64,000 nt of DNA, from NCBI RefSeq assembly GCF_021284765.1, contig NZ_CP089924.1, positions 2,684,001-2,748,000 on the forward strand, written 5' to 3'. The DNA comes from Lysobacter sp. 5GHs7-4 (GTDB lineage Bacteria; Pseudomonadota; Gammaproteobacteria; Xanthomonadales; Xanthomonadaceae). Made by a program: the position numbers and the translations under genes. Numbering within the stretch: the stretch's first letter is position 1; each line of letters begins with the position of its first letter. This document shows positions 37,162 through 46,329 of the stretch, in pieces. The notes beneath the pieces were generated by a model. It worked only from the letters and a program-made list of their open reading frames with translations. It was not told the origin of the DNA and ran no database searches.

Positions 37162-37182
37162 ATGTAACTAATAATGTTACAT
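37162..37182. promoter_or_regulatory. Inverted repeat upstream of methyltransferase
   Basis: ATGTAAC (37162-37168) and GTTACAT (37176-37182) are perfect 7-base arms with a 7-base AT-only spacer, ending 26 bases before the methyltransferase start. The form is typical of TetR or ArsR operators overlapping a promoter. No matching regulator gene is adjacent, so the cognate factor would be elsewhere or be the AraC-type protein. Confidence 0.5.
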
Positions 37183-37208
37183 TAAAGCATCCCCTGCCCG
37201 GAGCCGCC

Positions 37209-37883
37209 ATGTCCGCCTTTTCCGACCCCGACGCCGTAGCCAAATACGCCGAAGGCCCCGTGCGCCTGGTGCCTGGCTTTCACAGCCTGCAACAGATGAG
37301 CGCGCTGTTGCTGGCCGAACGCGTCCCCGGCGATGGCCACGTGCTGGTGCTGGGCGCCGGCGGCGGCCTGGAGCTCAAGGCCTTCGCGCAGGCGCAAGCC
37401 GGGTGGCGCTTCCTGGGCGTGGACCCGTCGGCGGAGATGCTCCGACTGGCCGCCACCACGCTGGGGCCGCTCGCCGATCGCGTGGAGCTGCTGGAGGGCT
37501 ATATCGATGCGGCGCCGCACCGCCCGTTCGATGGCGCCACCTGCCTGCTCACTCTGCACTTCCTGTCCGTCGAACAGCGCCTGCATACCCTCAAGGAACT
37601 GCACCGCCGCCTGAAGCCCGGCGCGCCGCTCGTCGTCGCCCATTTCAGCTTTACCCAGGGCGAAGGCGAAAAGGCGCGCTGGATGGGGCGCTATGCCGCC
37701 TTCGCCACGGCTTCGGGCGTGCCGCAGGACGATGCCCTGCGCGCGGCGCAAGCGATCGCCGAGCGCCTGCCCATCCTGACGCCGGAGCAGGACCTGGCCT
37801 TGCTGCACCAGGCCGGGTTCGCGACGGCCGAGCTGTTCTATGCGGGCTTCACCTTCCGTGGCTGGGTCGCGTACGCGTCTTGA
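37209..37883 (+). CDS. Class I SAM-dependent methyltransferase
   Basis: A 224-residue Rossmann methyltransferase. SAM-binding motif I is VLVLGAGGGLELKAF (about residues 44-58), the acidic end of strand 2 is GVDPSAEML, and motif IV lies in ATCLLTLHFL. A C-terminal segment (ARWMGRYAAFATASGV) resembles small-molecule methyltransferases. Substrate unknown. Start ATG 37209 follows a short leader with an operator-like inverted repeat. Confidence 0.9.
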   Translation: MSAFSDPDAVAKYAEGPVRLVPGFHSLQQMSALLLAERVPGDGHVLVLGAGGGLELKAFAQAQAGWRFLGVDPSAEMLRLAATTLGPLADRVELLEGYIDAAPHRPFDGATCLLTLHFLSVEQRLHTLKELHRRLKPGAPLVVAHFSFTQGEGEKARWMGRYAAFATASGVPQDDALRAAQAIAERLPILTPEQDLALLHQAGFATAELFYAGFTFRGWVAYAS

Positions 37884-38016
37884 GCGCGCCCTTCAAACCG
37901 CCCCGCCCGCTCGACGATACTGGTCCGCGAAAAAAATGTGCGCAAGCGTGTCGATTCCGGTCGCCTACGTTCGACGCACTAATGAACGCCCATTCCGGGC
38001 CACACTGGAACCGACC

Positions 38017-38427
38017 ATGAAGATCACCATCGAAACCCTCGTTCGCGCCGACCTGGACCAGGTCTGGACCGCCTGGAACACGCCGGAAGACATCAAGCAG
38101 TGGAACACCGCCAGCGACGACTGGCACACCACCCACAGCGCCGTCGACCTGCGCGAGGGCGGCAAGTTCGTGTCGCGCATGGAGGCCAAGGACGGCAGCT
38201 TCGGTTTCGACTTCGAGGGCGTCTACACCCGTGTCGTTCCGCAGCAGGCCATCGAATACCGCATGGGCGACGGCCGCGAGGTCCAGTCCCAGTTCGTCCA
38301 GCGCGCCGACGGCGTGCTGGTCACGTCCACCTTCGATGCCGAGAGCGAAAACCCCGCCGAGATGCAGCGCGCCGGTTGGCAGGCCATCCTCGACAACTTC
38401 GGCCGCTACGTCGAAGCCAAGGCCTGA
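38017..38427 (+). CDS. SRPBCC/AHSA1-domain protein
   Basis: A 136-residue START-like protein starting MKITIETLVRADLDQVWTAW. The W..P..I..W pattern (WNTPEDIKQWN), the GGKFVSRME strand and the FGRYVEAKA ending are typical of the AHSA1/YndB group. It binds small hydrophobic molecules in related proteins; no specific role can be given. ATG 38017 is chosen over a longer frame with no coding character. Confidence 0.9.
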   Translation: MKITIETLVRADLDQVWTAWNTPEDIKQWNTASDDWHTTHSAVDLREGGKFVSRMEAKDGSFGFDFEGVYTRVVPQQAIEYRMGDGREVQSQFVQRADGVLVTSTFDAESENPAEMQRAGWQAILDNFGRYVEAKA

Positions 38428-38520
38428 TCCGGGTCCGCGCGACATTGCGCGCGGATCATCCCGGCCTACCCCACGTGCGGCGGACGATGCCCGCCGCACG
38501 TCGCGGTCTCTGCGACCCGC

Positions 38521-40986
38521 TCAGTGGCTCGACAGCAGACGCAAGGCCAGCCAGATCGGCACGCCGACGTAAAACGCGAGACGGCCCAGCCATTCCATCG
38601 CGTCGCGCACGGCGGCGGTGTTGCCGGACCGCAGCGCGATGGCCGAGGCGACGACCGCCTCGATCGCGATGCGCAGCGCGGCGGCGAACAGCATCAGCCC
38701 GATCGACCACGACGCCCACCAGATCAGCAGTCCGCTCAGGTAGGCGCGCAGGCCGTAGGTGTAGTACTCACCGAGGACGCCGCCGAAGGCGATGATCTGA
38801 TGCAGGCGGAAGGCCACCAGCGCCAGCAACAGCGGGAACAGCGCGAATTTCGCCAAGCCGTGATCCAGCCGCGGCCGGCGTGCGTCGGCGCGCGTCTGCG
38901 CCAACTCGGCCAGACCGTCGGCCAGGCGGCCCTCGCCGCGATCGGCCACGCCCGCCGCCGCCAACAGACGACGTAAGGAAAGCGGAGCCGCCAGCGCCAG
39001 GCCGCGCGTCCAATACGGCCCGGCGGCCAACCGCAGATCCACGCCGTTGCGCGGCAAGGGAATGCGCCAGGTCCGCAGGCCGGCCAGCGTGGTCAACGGC
39101 AGTTCGATGCGTTGCCGGCGCTGGTCCAGCACCAACAACGCGCCCTCGATGCCGACGCGCGCCGCGAAGGCACGCTCGATCGCCCATGCGGCCAGCAAGG
39201 GCAGTACCACCGCGCCGGCGAACAGGCGCAGCTGCGCCAGCGACTGCACTTGCAGGCCCACGCGGAACAGCATGTCGTACGCCAGCCAGGCCAGGGCGGC
39301 GGCGGCGCAAAGCCTTAGCGCAGCGCTCAGCGCACGCCAGGCCGGCGACAGTGCAACGGCATCGACGTAGGCAAGGTCTTTCGCAATCGCTGCATGGCCC
39401 GCACGCCAGCGACGCCAACACGACCACAGCGCCAGGCCGAGCAGGAACGCTGCAGCGGCGCGGCCGACCCAATCGCCCCAGCGCACCATCAGCGTCGGTT
39501 TCGGATCGCGGGCGCTGACGAACGCGGTCAGCACCGCCTGATCGCCCATCGAGGTGCTGGCCAACACCTCGCCGGTGTCGTCGATGATCGCGCTGAGGCC
39601 ATTGTTGGTCACGCGCACTTGCGGCAACCGCGTCTCGACGCTGCGGAACGCCGCCACCGCCAAGTGCAGGCGCGCGCCGACCGGATAGTCGGTGAACCAG
39701 GAGTCGTTGGACATGCCCAAGATGGCTTGCGCGCCCAGCCGCGCGCCGTCGATGGCCAGGTCGGGATGCACGTCGTCCAGACAGATCAGCGGCACCACGT
39801 TGACTTCGCGCCCGTCGGCGCTGCGCAGCGGAAACACGCGCGCGCCCTGCCCTGGGCGCCAGCCGCCGATCCAGGGCAGCGCGCTGCGCAACCATGGGGT
39901 GTCCAACCAGCGCGGCACGTATTCGGTCAGCGGAAACGGATAGGTCTTGCGGTAGGCGCCCAGCAGGCCGCGGCCGGGTTCCAGGAACGCGGCCGCGTTG
40001 TACTCGCCGTCATCGTCGCGGTCGTAGGTGCCGAACACCAGCGGCACGCCCGCGGCGTCGACAAAGCCCTGGATCTCGCGATCGAGCGCGGCGCCGTCCT
40101 CGCTGCGCGGGCTGCCGTAGGTGGTGGGGTAGACGGTTTCCGACCACAGCAGCACGTCGGCATCGTGGTCGCGGATCGCCGACCAGGACAAGGCGTAGTG
40201 CGTGTCCAGCACCTGCCGGACCACGGCGTAGGCGCCCATTTCGCGGCGCAGGCGTTCGTAGTCGACGATGCTGGTCTGCACCATCGCCACGCGCAGCGTC
40301 GCTGCGGCGTCGGTGGGCGGCGCTTGCAACGCAGCGCGGCGCGCCAGGCCATAGCCGGTCATGCCCAGCACGATCGCGATGCCCAGCACCAACGGCCGCA
40401 GCAACGCGCCCTTGCCCTCGCGGCGGCGCTGGATCGCGAGCAACAGCGCTTCGTTGACCAGCAACAGCAACAAGGTGATGCCGGCGGCGCCGCCCAGGTC
40501 GGCGACCTGGCGCAACACCGCGGACGGGAACAGGCCATGGCCCAAGGTGTCGCCCAACAGCTTCGGTACTAGCCATTCGCAGGCCACCCACGCACAAGCC
40601 GCGGCCAGGGCGCGCAGCCACGGACCATGGCGGCGCCCGACGATGTGGCGCACGCAGGCGTACGCGAGGAACTGCGGCTGCAGCATGGGTGCCAGCAACA
40701 GCAGCGCCACCGTCGCGCCGAACGCGCCGACGCCGGTGTAGGCGCCGATCGCCGCGGCGAACCAATGAAAGGCCGCCGCCATGAAGGCCACGCTCATCAG
40801 CGCGCCGTTGAGCACCGCGCCGCGCAGCGTGGTCTGGCGATCGAGCGTCCACAGCCACGGCACCAGCGCGACGAAGCCCAAGCCCCAGGCGGGGCCGCCG
40901 TAAGCGTAAAGACCGAGCGCGAAAGCGGTGGCGAGCAGGCCGGCGGCGTGGCGCCAGCGGGACGGGGACAACCGTTCCTTGGTCAA
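38521..40986 (-). CDS. Lnt-like apolipoprotein N-acyltransferase with extra C-terminal membrane module
   Basis: An 821-residue inner-membrane protein. Residues 1-220 form several membrane helices, then a carbon-nitrogen hydrolase domain. The probable Glu-Lys-Cys triad lies in LWSETVYPTT, YRKTYPFPLTEYVP and LICLDDVHPD. After the domain (~residue 500) an extra ~310 residues with at least five membrane segments and a conserved-looking loop (RQRIELPLTTLAGLRTW) replace the single helix that ends ordinary Lnt (~510 residues). Start is TTG 40986 with GGAG ten bases upstream. Whether it acylates lipoproteins or another substrate is open; a housekeeping lnt may lie elsewhere. Confidence 0.85.
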   Translation of the reverse strand: MTKERLSPSRWRHAAGLLATAFALGLYAYGGPAWGLGFVALVPWLWTLDRQTTLRGAVLNGALMSVAFMAAAFHWFAAAIGAYTGVGAFGATVALLLLAPMLQPQFLAYACVRHIVGRRHGPWLRALAAACAWVACEWLVPKLLGDTLGHGLFPSAVLRQVADLGGAAGITLLLLLVNEALLLAIQRRREGKGALLRPLVLGIAIVLGMTGYGLARRAALQAPPTDAAATLRVAMVQTSIVDYERLRREMGAYAVVRQVLDTHYALSWSAIRDHDADVLLWSETVYPTTYGSPRSEDGAALDREIQGFVDAAGVPLVFGTYDRDDDGEYNAAAFLEPGRGLLGAYRKTYPFPLTEYVPRWLDTPWLRSALPWIGGWRPGQGARVFPLRSADGREVNVVPLICLDDVHPDLAIDGARLGAQAILGMSNDSWFTDYPVGARLHLAVAAFRSVETRLPQVRVTNNGLSAIIDDTGEVLASTSMGDQAVLTAFVSARDPKPTLMVRWGDWVGRAAAAFLLGLALWSCWRRWRAGHAAIAKDLAYVDAVALSPAWRALSAALRLCAAAALAWLAYDMLFRVGLQVQSLAQLRLFAGAVVLPLLAAWAIERAFAARVGIEGALLVLDQRRQRIELPLTTLAGLRTWRIPLPRNGVDLRLAAGPYWTRGLALAAPLSLRRLLAAAGVADRGEGRLADGLAELAQTRADARRPRLDHGLAKFALFPLLLALVAFRLHQIIAFGGVLGEYYTYGLRAYLSGLLIWWASWSIGLMLFAAALRIAIEAVVASAIALRSGNTAAVRDAMEWLGRLAFYVGVPIWLALRLLSSH

Positions 40987-41010
40987 GTCTGAAAGCTCCG
41001 GATCGCGGTC

Positions 41011-41685
41011 TTAGCGTGGAGGAATCTGGATCGGCCTGATCGGCATCCCGGGCGGCGCCAGCGCCGGCGGCACCACGCGGTCGGCGGGCATCGGGATCGG
41101 CCTGCCCTGCTTGTCGTACAGCACGAAGTCGGGCGCGAACATCAGGATCGGTTCGATCGGCACGCCCTCGTCGGTGACCTGATGGTGACGCACATAGCCT
41201 TCGGGCAATCGGAAGTTTTCCGGCACCGCCAGTCCCAGCAACGGCGGACTGGTGCCGGGCGGATTGAACGCGCCCAAGCCCGTGCGCACGCCGGCCTCGT
41301 GCAAGGCTTCGATCACTTCCGCGCCCGTGGGCTCCGGGTCGCCCGGCTGGAAGTAGGCGGCCAAGTCGTTGGGATCGGTGCGCGGCATGCTCTGCGGTTC
41401 CTGCGAAGAGGCGGCGCGTAAGCGGGCATCCAGGTTCGACGGCGGTGCCTTGGCTTCGCCGGACGTTGTCGCCGCAGCGGCGGCGCTACGGGCACCCTTC
41501 GTGCCGGTGGAACCAGCGGTACTCGTCGGCGTCAGCAACCACCACGCCGTCGCGGCCAGCGCCACGAACCCGACCGACGCCGCCCAGGGCCAGACACCGC
41601 CCCGGGCGGCGCGTTTCGGAACCACGCGCATACCCTCGCCGTCCGCTCGGGACGGCGGGGTACGCGACGGGCCTTGCTCGCTCAT
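41011..41685 (-). CDS. Single-pass membrane protein of unknown function
   Basis: A 224-residue protein: ~30 cytoplasmic residues, one membrane helix (WPWAASVGFVALAATAWWLL), an Ala/Ser/Thr-rich linker, then a periplasmic region with Pro-rich repeats (GAFNPPGTSPPLLGLAVP and PPALAPPGMPIRPIQIPPR). I recognise no family. It is 24 bases upstream of the Lnt-like gene in the same direction, so the two are probably co-transcribed. Confidence 0.7.
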   Translation of the reverse strand: MSEQGPSRTPPSRADGEGMRVVPKRAARGGVWPWAASVGFVALAATAWWLLTPTSTAGSTGTKGARSAAAAATTSGEAKAPPSNLDARLRAASSQEPQSMPRTDPNDLAAYFQPGDPEPTGAEVIEALHEAGVRTGLGAFNPPGTSPPLLGLAVPENFRLPEGYVRHHQVTDEGVPIEPILMFAPDFVLYDKQGRPIPMPADRVVPPALAPPGMPIRPIQIPPR

Positions 41686-41713
41686 GGTCAGGCGCTACGC
41701 CGGATCGATCCGG

Positions 41714-42802
41714 TCAGGGACTGGCCGGGTTGTACACCGACAAGGCCCAGCCCATGCGCTCGTGGCCGTACTGGTTCCAGATCGGGCTGCGGCCGTTGGT
41801 GAAGCTGGCATAGCGCGGCGCGCCGGAACCCGTGCTGCCGCCCCACAGACCTGCGGACACCGTGCCACCGGTATAGGTCGGATGGGTGTCGTCGGACTGG
41901 ATGTAGTCGAACGAGCTGGAGGACGAGACGAACTTGGTGTTGGCGTCGCGCAAGGTCGGACGCAGCGTCACCGAGGTGCGGGCGATGTAGCTGGCTTCGG
42001 TTTCGCCGGCCACGTAACGCAGCGCGTCGGAGTCGATCGCGCCGTCGCCGTTGCTGTCGTAGTCCGCGCCCATGTACTGGGCGAAGCTGTCCGCGCACTG
42101 GAAGCCCTTCTGGCGGGCGTATTCGCACATCCAGTAGTTCATCTTGGCCATCGCCGGCAGGAACCGGTCGCGCAGGTTCACGGTTTGGCCGGTGCCGGCG
42201 TCGCGGCACGAGCTCTGCACGTTGTCGGCGTTGTAGCCGGGGTAGTACAGGTTGGAGATCACCTTGAGGCGGGTGTTGGCGTGGGCATTGGCGTTGATGT
42301 AGTCCATCGCCGCCGACACGTAGGTCTTGCAGGAATTCACTGCCGCGTCGAGCCCACTGTAGTCGCAGGTGCCGGTTTGCGATTTGAACGCCGAACGCGC
42401 CTGCAGGCCGTCGTTGCCGCACATCTCGAAGCTCACCACGCGCGTGGTGGCCGCCTGCATGTAAGAACGCTCGGCGACGATCTTGTTCTCGTAGACATCG
42501 CGCGCCACCGCACCGGACTTGGCCCGGCGGATGCTTTCGATGTCGGCGTTCCAGCGCGCCGACAGGTACTCGCCGTCGACGGTCGGCGCCGAGTAACGGG
42601 CGGCGTTGCTGATCGAGCCGTTGTAGCCGGCGAAGATCGAATCGCCGTAGGCGACCACGCGGTACTTGGTGCTGGTCCCGGCCCGGTCGATCGTCCACGA
42701 CACGTTCTGGTTGAGCGTGCTGGCCATGGCCGGAGCCGCGAGCGCGAGCAGCGCCACGGCCGTGAGCCACCGCCCCGCCCTGTTGCGGAACAGAGTCTTC
42801 AT
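41714..42802 (-). CDS. Secreted SGNH/GDSL-type hydrolase
   Basis: A 362-residue exported protein. The signal peptide is MKTLFRNRAGRWLTAVALLA with cleavage near AMA-ST. SGNH blocks are visible: block I VAYGDSIFAG (Ser nucleophile), block III MCGNDGL (Asn) and block V DDTHPT (Asp and His). Six or more cysteines suggest disulphides outside the cytoplasm. It is likely an esterase or lipase of unknown substrate. The N-terminal RNRAGRW and downstream membrane-linked genes give no clear pathway. Confidence 0.85.
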   Translation of the reverse strand: MKTLFRNRAGRWLTAVALLALAAPAMASTLNQNVSWTIDRAGTSTKYRVVAYGDSIFAGYNGSISNAARYSAPTVDGEYLSARWNADIESIRRAKSGAVARDVYENKIVAERSYMQAATTRVVSFEMCGNDGLQARSAFKSQTGTCDYSGLDAAVNSCKTYVSAAMDYINANAHANTRLKVISNLYYPGYNADNVQSSCRDAGTGQTVNLRDRFLPAMAKMNYWMCEYARQKGFQCADSFAQYMGADYDSNGDGAIDSDALRYVAGETEASYIARTSVTLRPTLRDANTKFVSSSSSFDYIQSDDTHPTYTGGTVSAGLWGGSTGSGAPRYASFTNGRSPIWNQYGHERMGWALSVYNPASP

Positions 42803-43081
42803 CCTTAATTCCCCTACGAATGGTGTGCGCTACGGGCACCGGCTGGCGCCCGACGAGAAGTGCTCGGAAAAAAGCGGAACTCGATTAACGGCAAAACCAC
42901 TACACGACGGGGGATGCCGTGTTTCCGCAGCACCCCTCCCCTGCCATCGCCCCCAGACGCTAGCGTACGGTCCGGGGTGGCGCAATGTGCGCCGCAACAG
43001 GCATCAGGGGCGGCATCACGTTTTGACGCAGTAGGGTCGGTAGCGCCGTATCGGTCGCCGACGGCTTTCAGCGGCGCGGCG

Positions 43082-43924
43082 TCAGGGCTTGGAACCCTTC
43101 CATTTCCAAAGGATCGCGATCAGCGCCAGATCGACCACGACCGCGAACACGCTGGCCTCCGGACCGAAGGCGCCGCCGGTCACCCACTCGGGGCGATCCA
43201 GCAATTGCGGACGGAACCAGCCGGCATGGGCGAAGCCGCTGACGTCGAAACCCAGCAGATACCCTTGCGCCCAGTTCCAGCCCAGGTGGATGCCGACCGG
43301 CATGGCCAGGCTGCGCGTGCGCAGATAGGCCAGGCCCAGCAGCACCGCGCCCAGGAACAATTCCAGCGAGGCCCACACCAGGGTGGCGCCCTGCATGTCG
43401 GGATTGCCCCAGTGACTGCTGGCGAAGACCAGCCCCAGCACCAGTTGCGCGACCCACGCGTTGGTGCCGGCGACCAGGCGCTGGAACACGAAGCCGCGGA
43501 ACAGGGTTTCCTCGAACAAGGCCACGAACAGGAAGATGTACAGGCCGTAGACCAGCAGCCCCACGCTGCGCGCCGGATCCAGTTGCAGGCGCACGCCGCC
43601 GGCCGCCCAGATCATGACCACGGCGAGCACGGCCGTCGCCAACCCCAGAAATGCCCCCACGCCGAACTCGCGCGCCCAGCGCCGGCCCAGCACGAAGCCG
43701 ATGCTGGACAAGGGCTCCTTGCGCAGGCGCACGCAGATCCAGGTCACGCCCAGCAGGAAACCGAAACGCAGCAGTTCCAGCGCGGCCTGCGGCGTGCCCG
43801 CCGCCTGCAGGGCGCGGCTGACCGGGGTGTAAAGGAAGCGGCTGGCCAGCATCAGCACCAGGAACAGCGCGATCCACCAGCCGTTGCGCACGCGGTTGTC
43901 GTTATCGAGAAATAGGCGTTTCAA
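43082..43924 (-). CDS. CPBP-family intramembrane metalloprotease (Abi/CAAX type)
   Basis: A 280-residue membrane protein with about seven to eight helices. The conserved glutamates and arginine appear in LFEETLFRGFVF, and the later ligands in FASSHWGN and HLGWNW. This is the ABI/CAAX-prenyl-protease-2-like glutamic/metalloprotease fold; targets are unknown. It is divergent from a MarR regulator across a perfect palindrome, so it is probably repressed by it. Confidence 0.9.
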   Translation of the reverse strand: MKRLFLDNDNRVRNGWWIALFLVLMLASRFLYTPVSRALQAAGTPQAALELLRFGFLLGVTWICVRLRKEPLSSIGFVLGRRWAREFGVGAFLGLATAVLAVVMIWAAGGVRLQLDPARSVGLLVYGLYIFLFVALFEETLFRGFVFQRLVAGTNAWVAQLVLGLVFASSHWGNPDMQGATLVWASLELFLGAVLLGLAYLRTRSLAMPVGIHLGWNWAQGYLLGFDVSGFAHAGWFRPQLLDRPEWVTGGAFGPEASVFAVVVDLALIAILWKWKGSKP

Positions 43925-43985
43925 GGTGGCCTCGCAGCGGTTAGGCGGAGCGGCGCGCGAACGACGACGGTCGATCGCGCCGGAA

Positions 43986-44011
43986 CAAGTATCTTTACGT
44001 CAAGATACTTG
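43986..44011. promoter_or_regulatory. Perfect 26-base palindrome, probable MarR operator
   Basis: CAAGTATCTT (43986-43995) and AAGATACTTG (44002-44011) are perfect 10-base arms around TACGTC. The inner part (ATCTTTACGTCAAGAT) matches the usual MarR-family box shape. It lies 62 bases upstream of the CPBP start and 43 bases upstream of the MarR start, in position to control both. Confidence 0.75.
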
Positions 44012-44053
44012 ATGCTAATATTCCTACCCAGACCGCACAACAGGACATACGTC

Positions 44054-44572
44054 ATGGGTCCGAAGACCGACGCCCCGGCCGCACACGGCGACCGTATCGA
44101 CCGCCTGCTGGCCGAATGGGAAAGCGAACGGCCGGAACTGGACGCCGGCGCGATGGCCGTGGTCGGCCGCCTGTTGAGCATCGGGCGTCAGCTGGAAGCG
44201 CGCGCCAACGCGGTGCTGCGGCCGTTCGACCTGCACTACACCGACCTGGACGTGCTGGCCACTTTGCGCCGCGGCGGCAAGCCGTACCGGCGCACGCCGA
44301 CCGAACTGCGCGACAGCGTGCTGATCACCTCGGGCGCAATGACGGCCTGCCTGGACCGGTTGGAACGCAACCGCCTGATCGTGCGCGTGGCCGATCCGCA
44401 CGACCGGCGCTCCAAGGCGGCCGAGCTCACCGGCGACGGCCGCAAACTGATCGACAAAGCCATCGCGGTGCGTTTCGACGAGGCGCGCGAGGCCTTGTCC
44501 GGGCTTAGCGACGGCGAGCGCTCGCGCTTGGCGGCGCTATTGAGAAAGTTGGGGCGCAGCCTGAGCGACTGA
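44054..44572 (+). CDS. MarR-family transcriptional regulator
   Basis: A 172-residue regulator. The winged HTH spans about residues 60-125: DLDVLATLRRGGKPYRRTPT, LRDSVLITSGAMTACLDRLE (recognition helix) and the wing IVRVADPHDRRSKAAELTG, with the conserved DxRS-like DRRSK. ATG 44054 has AGGA eight bases upstream. It is convergent with the arginase-like gene and divergent from the CPBP protease. Confidence 0.93.
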   Translation: MGPKTDAPAAHGDRIDRLLAEWESERPELDAGAMAVVGRLLSIGRQLEARANAVLRPFDLHYTDLDVLATLRRGGKPYRRTPTELRDSVLITSGAMTACLDRLERNRLIVRVADPHDRRSKAAELTGDGRKLIDKAIAVRFDEAREALSGLSDGERSRLAALLRKLGRSLSD

Positions 44573-44576
44573 GGCT

Positions 44577-45380
44577 TTACCTGCGTGCGGCGGCATCGCA
44601 CAGCCGGGCGATGACCCGGCTGCCCGCCTCCGCGTCGTCTTCGTTGGCCGGCGCGAACTCGGTGACGGTGAAGCCGACCAGATCGGCGCGACGCGCGATG
44701 TCCGCGACCAGGGCGACCGCCGCGCCTATCGCCAGGTCGCCGTCGGTGTAGGCCAGATAGGGGAACTGCGCCGGATCTAGCACGTCGAGATCGAAATGCA
44801 CGTGCACCGGTCCGTTCGGCGACCACTCCGGGTCCAGCGTCTTCAAGCCCAGTTCGCGCTGCAACGCCCAATCGCCGTCGTCGCCCACGCGGATGCCGTG
44901 GTAGCGGAAACGCGCCGGATCGATCGGTGCGCCCAGCAGCGGCCGCAGCGGCGCGGGCGCGCGGCCCAGGATGGCCGCCACCGGCATGCCGTGGAAACTG
45001 CCGCTCGGCGAGGTCTCGGGCGTGTTGCCGTCCAGGTGGGCATCGATCCAGATCACGTTGAGTCCGGGATGGACGCGATGCAGGTAGTCGATCACCGCCA
45101 CGTCGACGGCGCAGTCGCCGCCCGCGGTGAGCACGCGGCGGGCGCCCGAGCGCGTCAGCAGCGCCTGCGCGTCGCGGAACTGTTCGAGGATGGCGTTCCA
45201 ACGCCGCACGCCGTGGTCGTCGCCCTCGGCGTCGCTCAACGGTACCTGCGCCAGCGGCGCGTAGCGGCCGAAGACGGCGGCGGCCGCCGTGGCGCCGCGC
45301 GCCAGGTGCTGGTGGCGGCCGGAGCCCTGCCATTGCGGATAGGCCAGAGCGAGATCGAAAGGCATGGGGTTCGGCTGCAT
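44577..45380 (-). CDS. Arginase/agmatinase-superfamily protein with a Cys in the first metal motif
   Basis: A 267-residue ureohydrolase-fold protein. Metal-site motifs are GGDCAVD (normally GGDHS), WIDAHLDGN and HFDLDVLDP, plus a late TEFAP. The His of the first motif is replaced by Cys, seen in some arginase-like families of uncertain substrate, so it may bind a single metal or act on a different guanidino compound. ATG 45380 is preferred (GGAAG seven bases upstream) over ATG 45365. It is convergent with marR. Confidence 0.85.
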   Translation of the reverse strand: MQPNPMPFDLALAYPQWQGSGRHQHLARGATAAAAVFGRYAPLAQVPLSDAEGDDHGVRRWNAILEQFRDAQALLTRSGARRVLTAGGDCAVDVAVIDYLHRVHPGLNVIWIDAHLDGNTPETSPSGSFHGMPVAAILGRAPAPLRPLLGAPIDPARFRYHGIRVGDDGDWALQRELGLKTLDPEWSPNGPVHVHFDLDVLDPAQFPYLAYTDGDLAIGAAVALVADIARRADLVGFTVTEFAPANEDDAEAGSRVIARLCDAAARR

Positions 45381-45525
45381 CGTCGGGCTTCCGTGGATCG
45401 CCGTCGGACGGCGGTTGCGCTGCGCGCGGCGCTGGATCCAGTCTACTCGGCCAACCGTTACAGTGCGCTGGTGCCGGAAAGCGGCATCACCGAACTTAGC
45501 ATCCGTCCCCTGCCGGGAGATCCAT

Positions 45526-46026
45526 GTGCGCCGTCTCTTATTGAGTGTGTTGCTGCTGCCGCTGTGCGCATCCGCTGGCGGAACCACGCCCGAGCAGGCG
45601 GTATCGGCGCTGTGGCGCGCCTCCTCCAACGAGGCCGGCGGCCGCGCGGATCTGGCCGTGCTGCAGCGGTTGTTCCACCCGGACGCGGTGGTGTTCGGCG
45701 GCCACTACAAGCAGGGCGCGCCCGTGTTGCGGCGCTGGACCGGCGCGGAGTTCCTGAAAAATTATCGGGGCGTGCAGGAACGGGGCTTCCACGAATGCGA
45801 GGTGGCGCGGACGGTGCACCGTTACGACGGATTCGCCGCGGTCTACAGCGTGGTCGAATCCCGCGCCGACCCGCATGCGGTCAAGCCGGACTTCGTCGGC
45901 GTCAACAGCATCCAGTTGTACCGGGACGGTGCGCAGTGGCGGGTGCTGTCGCTGTACTACCACGTCGAGAAGGCTGGGTTGCCGATCGGGATCGAAGGTG
46001 GGCGATCGGGACAGTGCATCGGTTGA
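45526..46026 (+). CDS. Secreted SnoaL/NTF2-like protein
   Basis: A 166-residue protein with a signal peptide (RRLLLSVLLLPLCASAGG). The body fits the NTF2-like cone fold: PEQAVSALWRAS, LQRLFHPDAVVFGG and the ending GVNSIQLYRDGAQWRVLSLYY. GTG 45526 has GGGAGA at a normal distance. Proteins of this kind are mostly small binding or hydrolase scaffolds; function unknown. Confidence 0.8.
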   Translation: MRRLLLSVLLLPLCASAGGTTPEQAVSALWRASSNEAGGRADLAVLQRLFHPDAVVFGGHYKQGAPVLRRWTGAEFLKNYRGVQERGFHECEVARTVHRYDGFAAVYSVVESRADPHAVKPDFVGVNSIQLYRDGAQWRVLSLYYHVEKAGLPIGIEGGRSGQCIG

Positions 46027-46329
46027 ACGGTGGGCTTGCTGGTTGCTTCGGTACGCTGGCGGGTTGGACGCGAACCTGCGAAAGGCCGCTGGATGAGACG
46101 GACCAGGGAGAGTCAACATCAAGATGGGTTCCGGCTTTCGCCGGAATGACGGTTGGGGGTTGCAGTCGCTGACGGTTCTTCCGTGCGAGAACGCCGTTCA
46201 GAGCAAGCCTCACTCATCCCTGTCTTCAGTTGGGTCCGCCGTCTGGCCTCGGCATGACCTTCGACCCGTCTCGATGGTGTGCGATGCGCACTAGCATGGA
46301 TCGCAGACACTCACGCTGGATCCTCGCTC
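46027..46329. repeat. 303-base gap with a REP-like palindrome
   Basis: No gene is seen between the SnoaL-like gene and the metalloprotease gene. The notable element is GGGTTCCGGCTTTCGCCGGAATGACG (46127-46152 read in two pieces around the loop). Its TTCCGGC/GCCGGAA stem (46129-46146) and GGAATGACG tail match intergenic palindromes common in xanthomonads. I see no second copy in the window. Confidence 0.6.
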
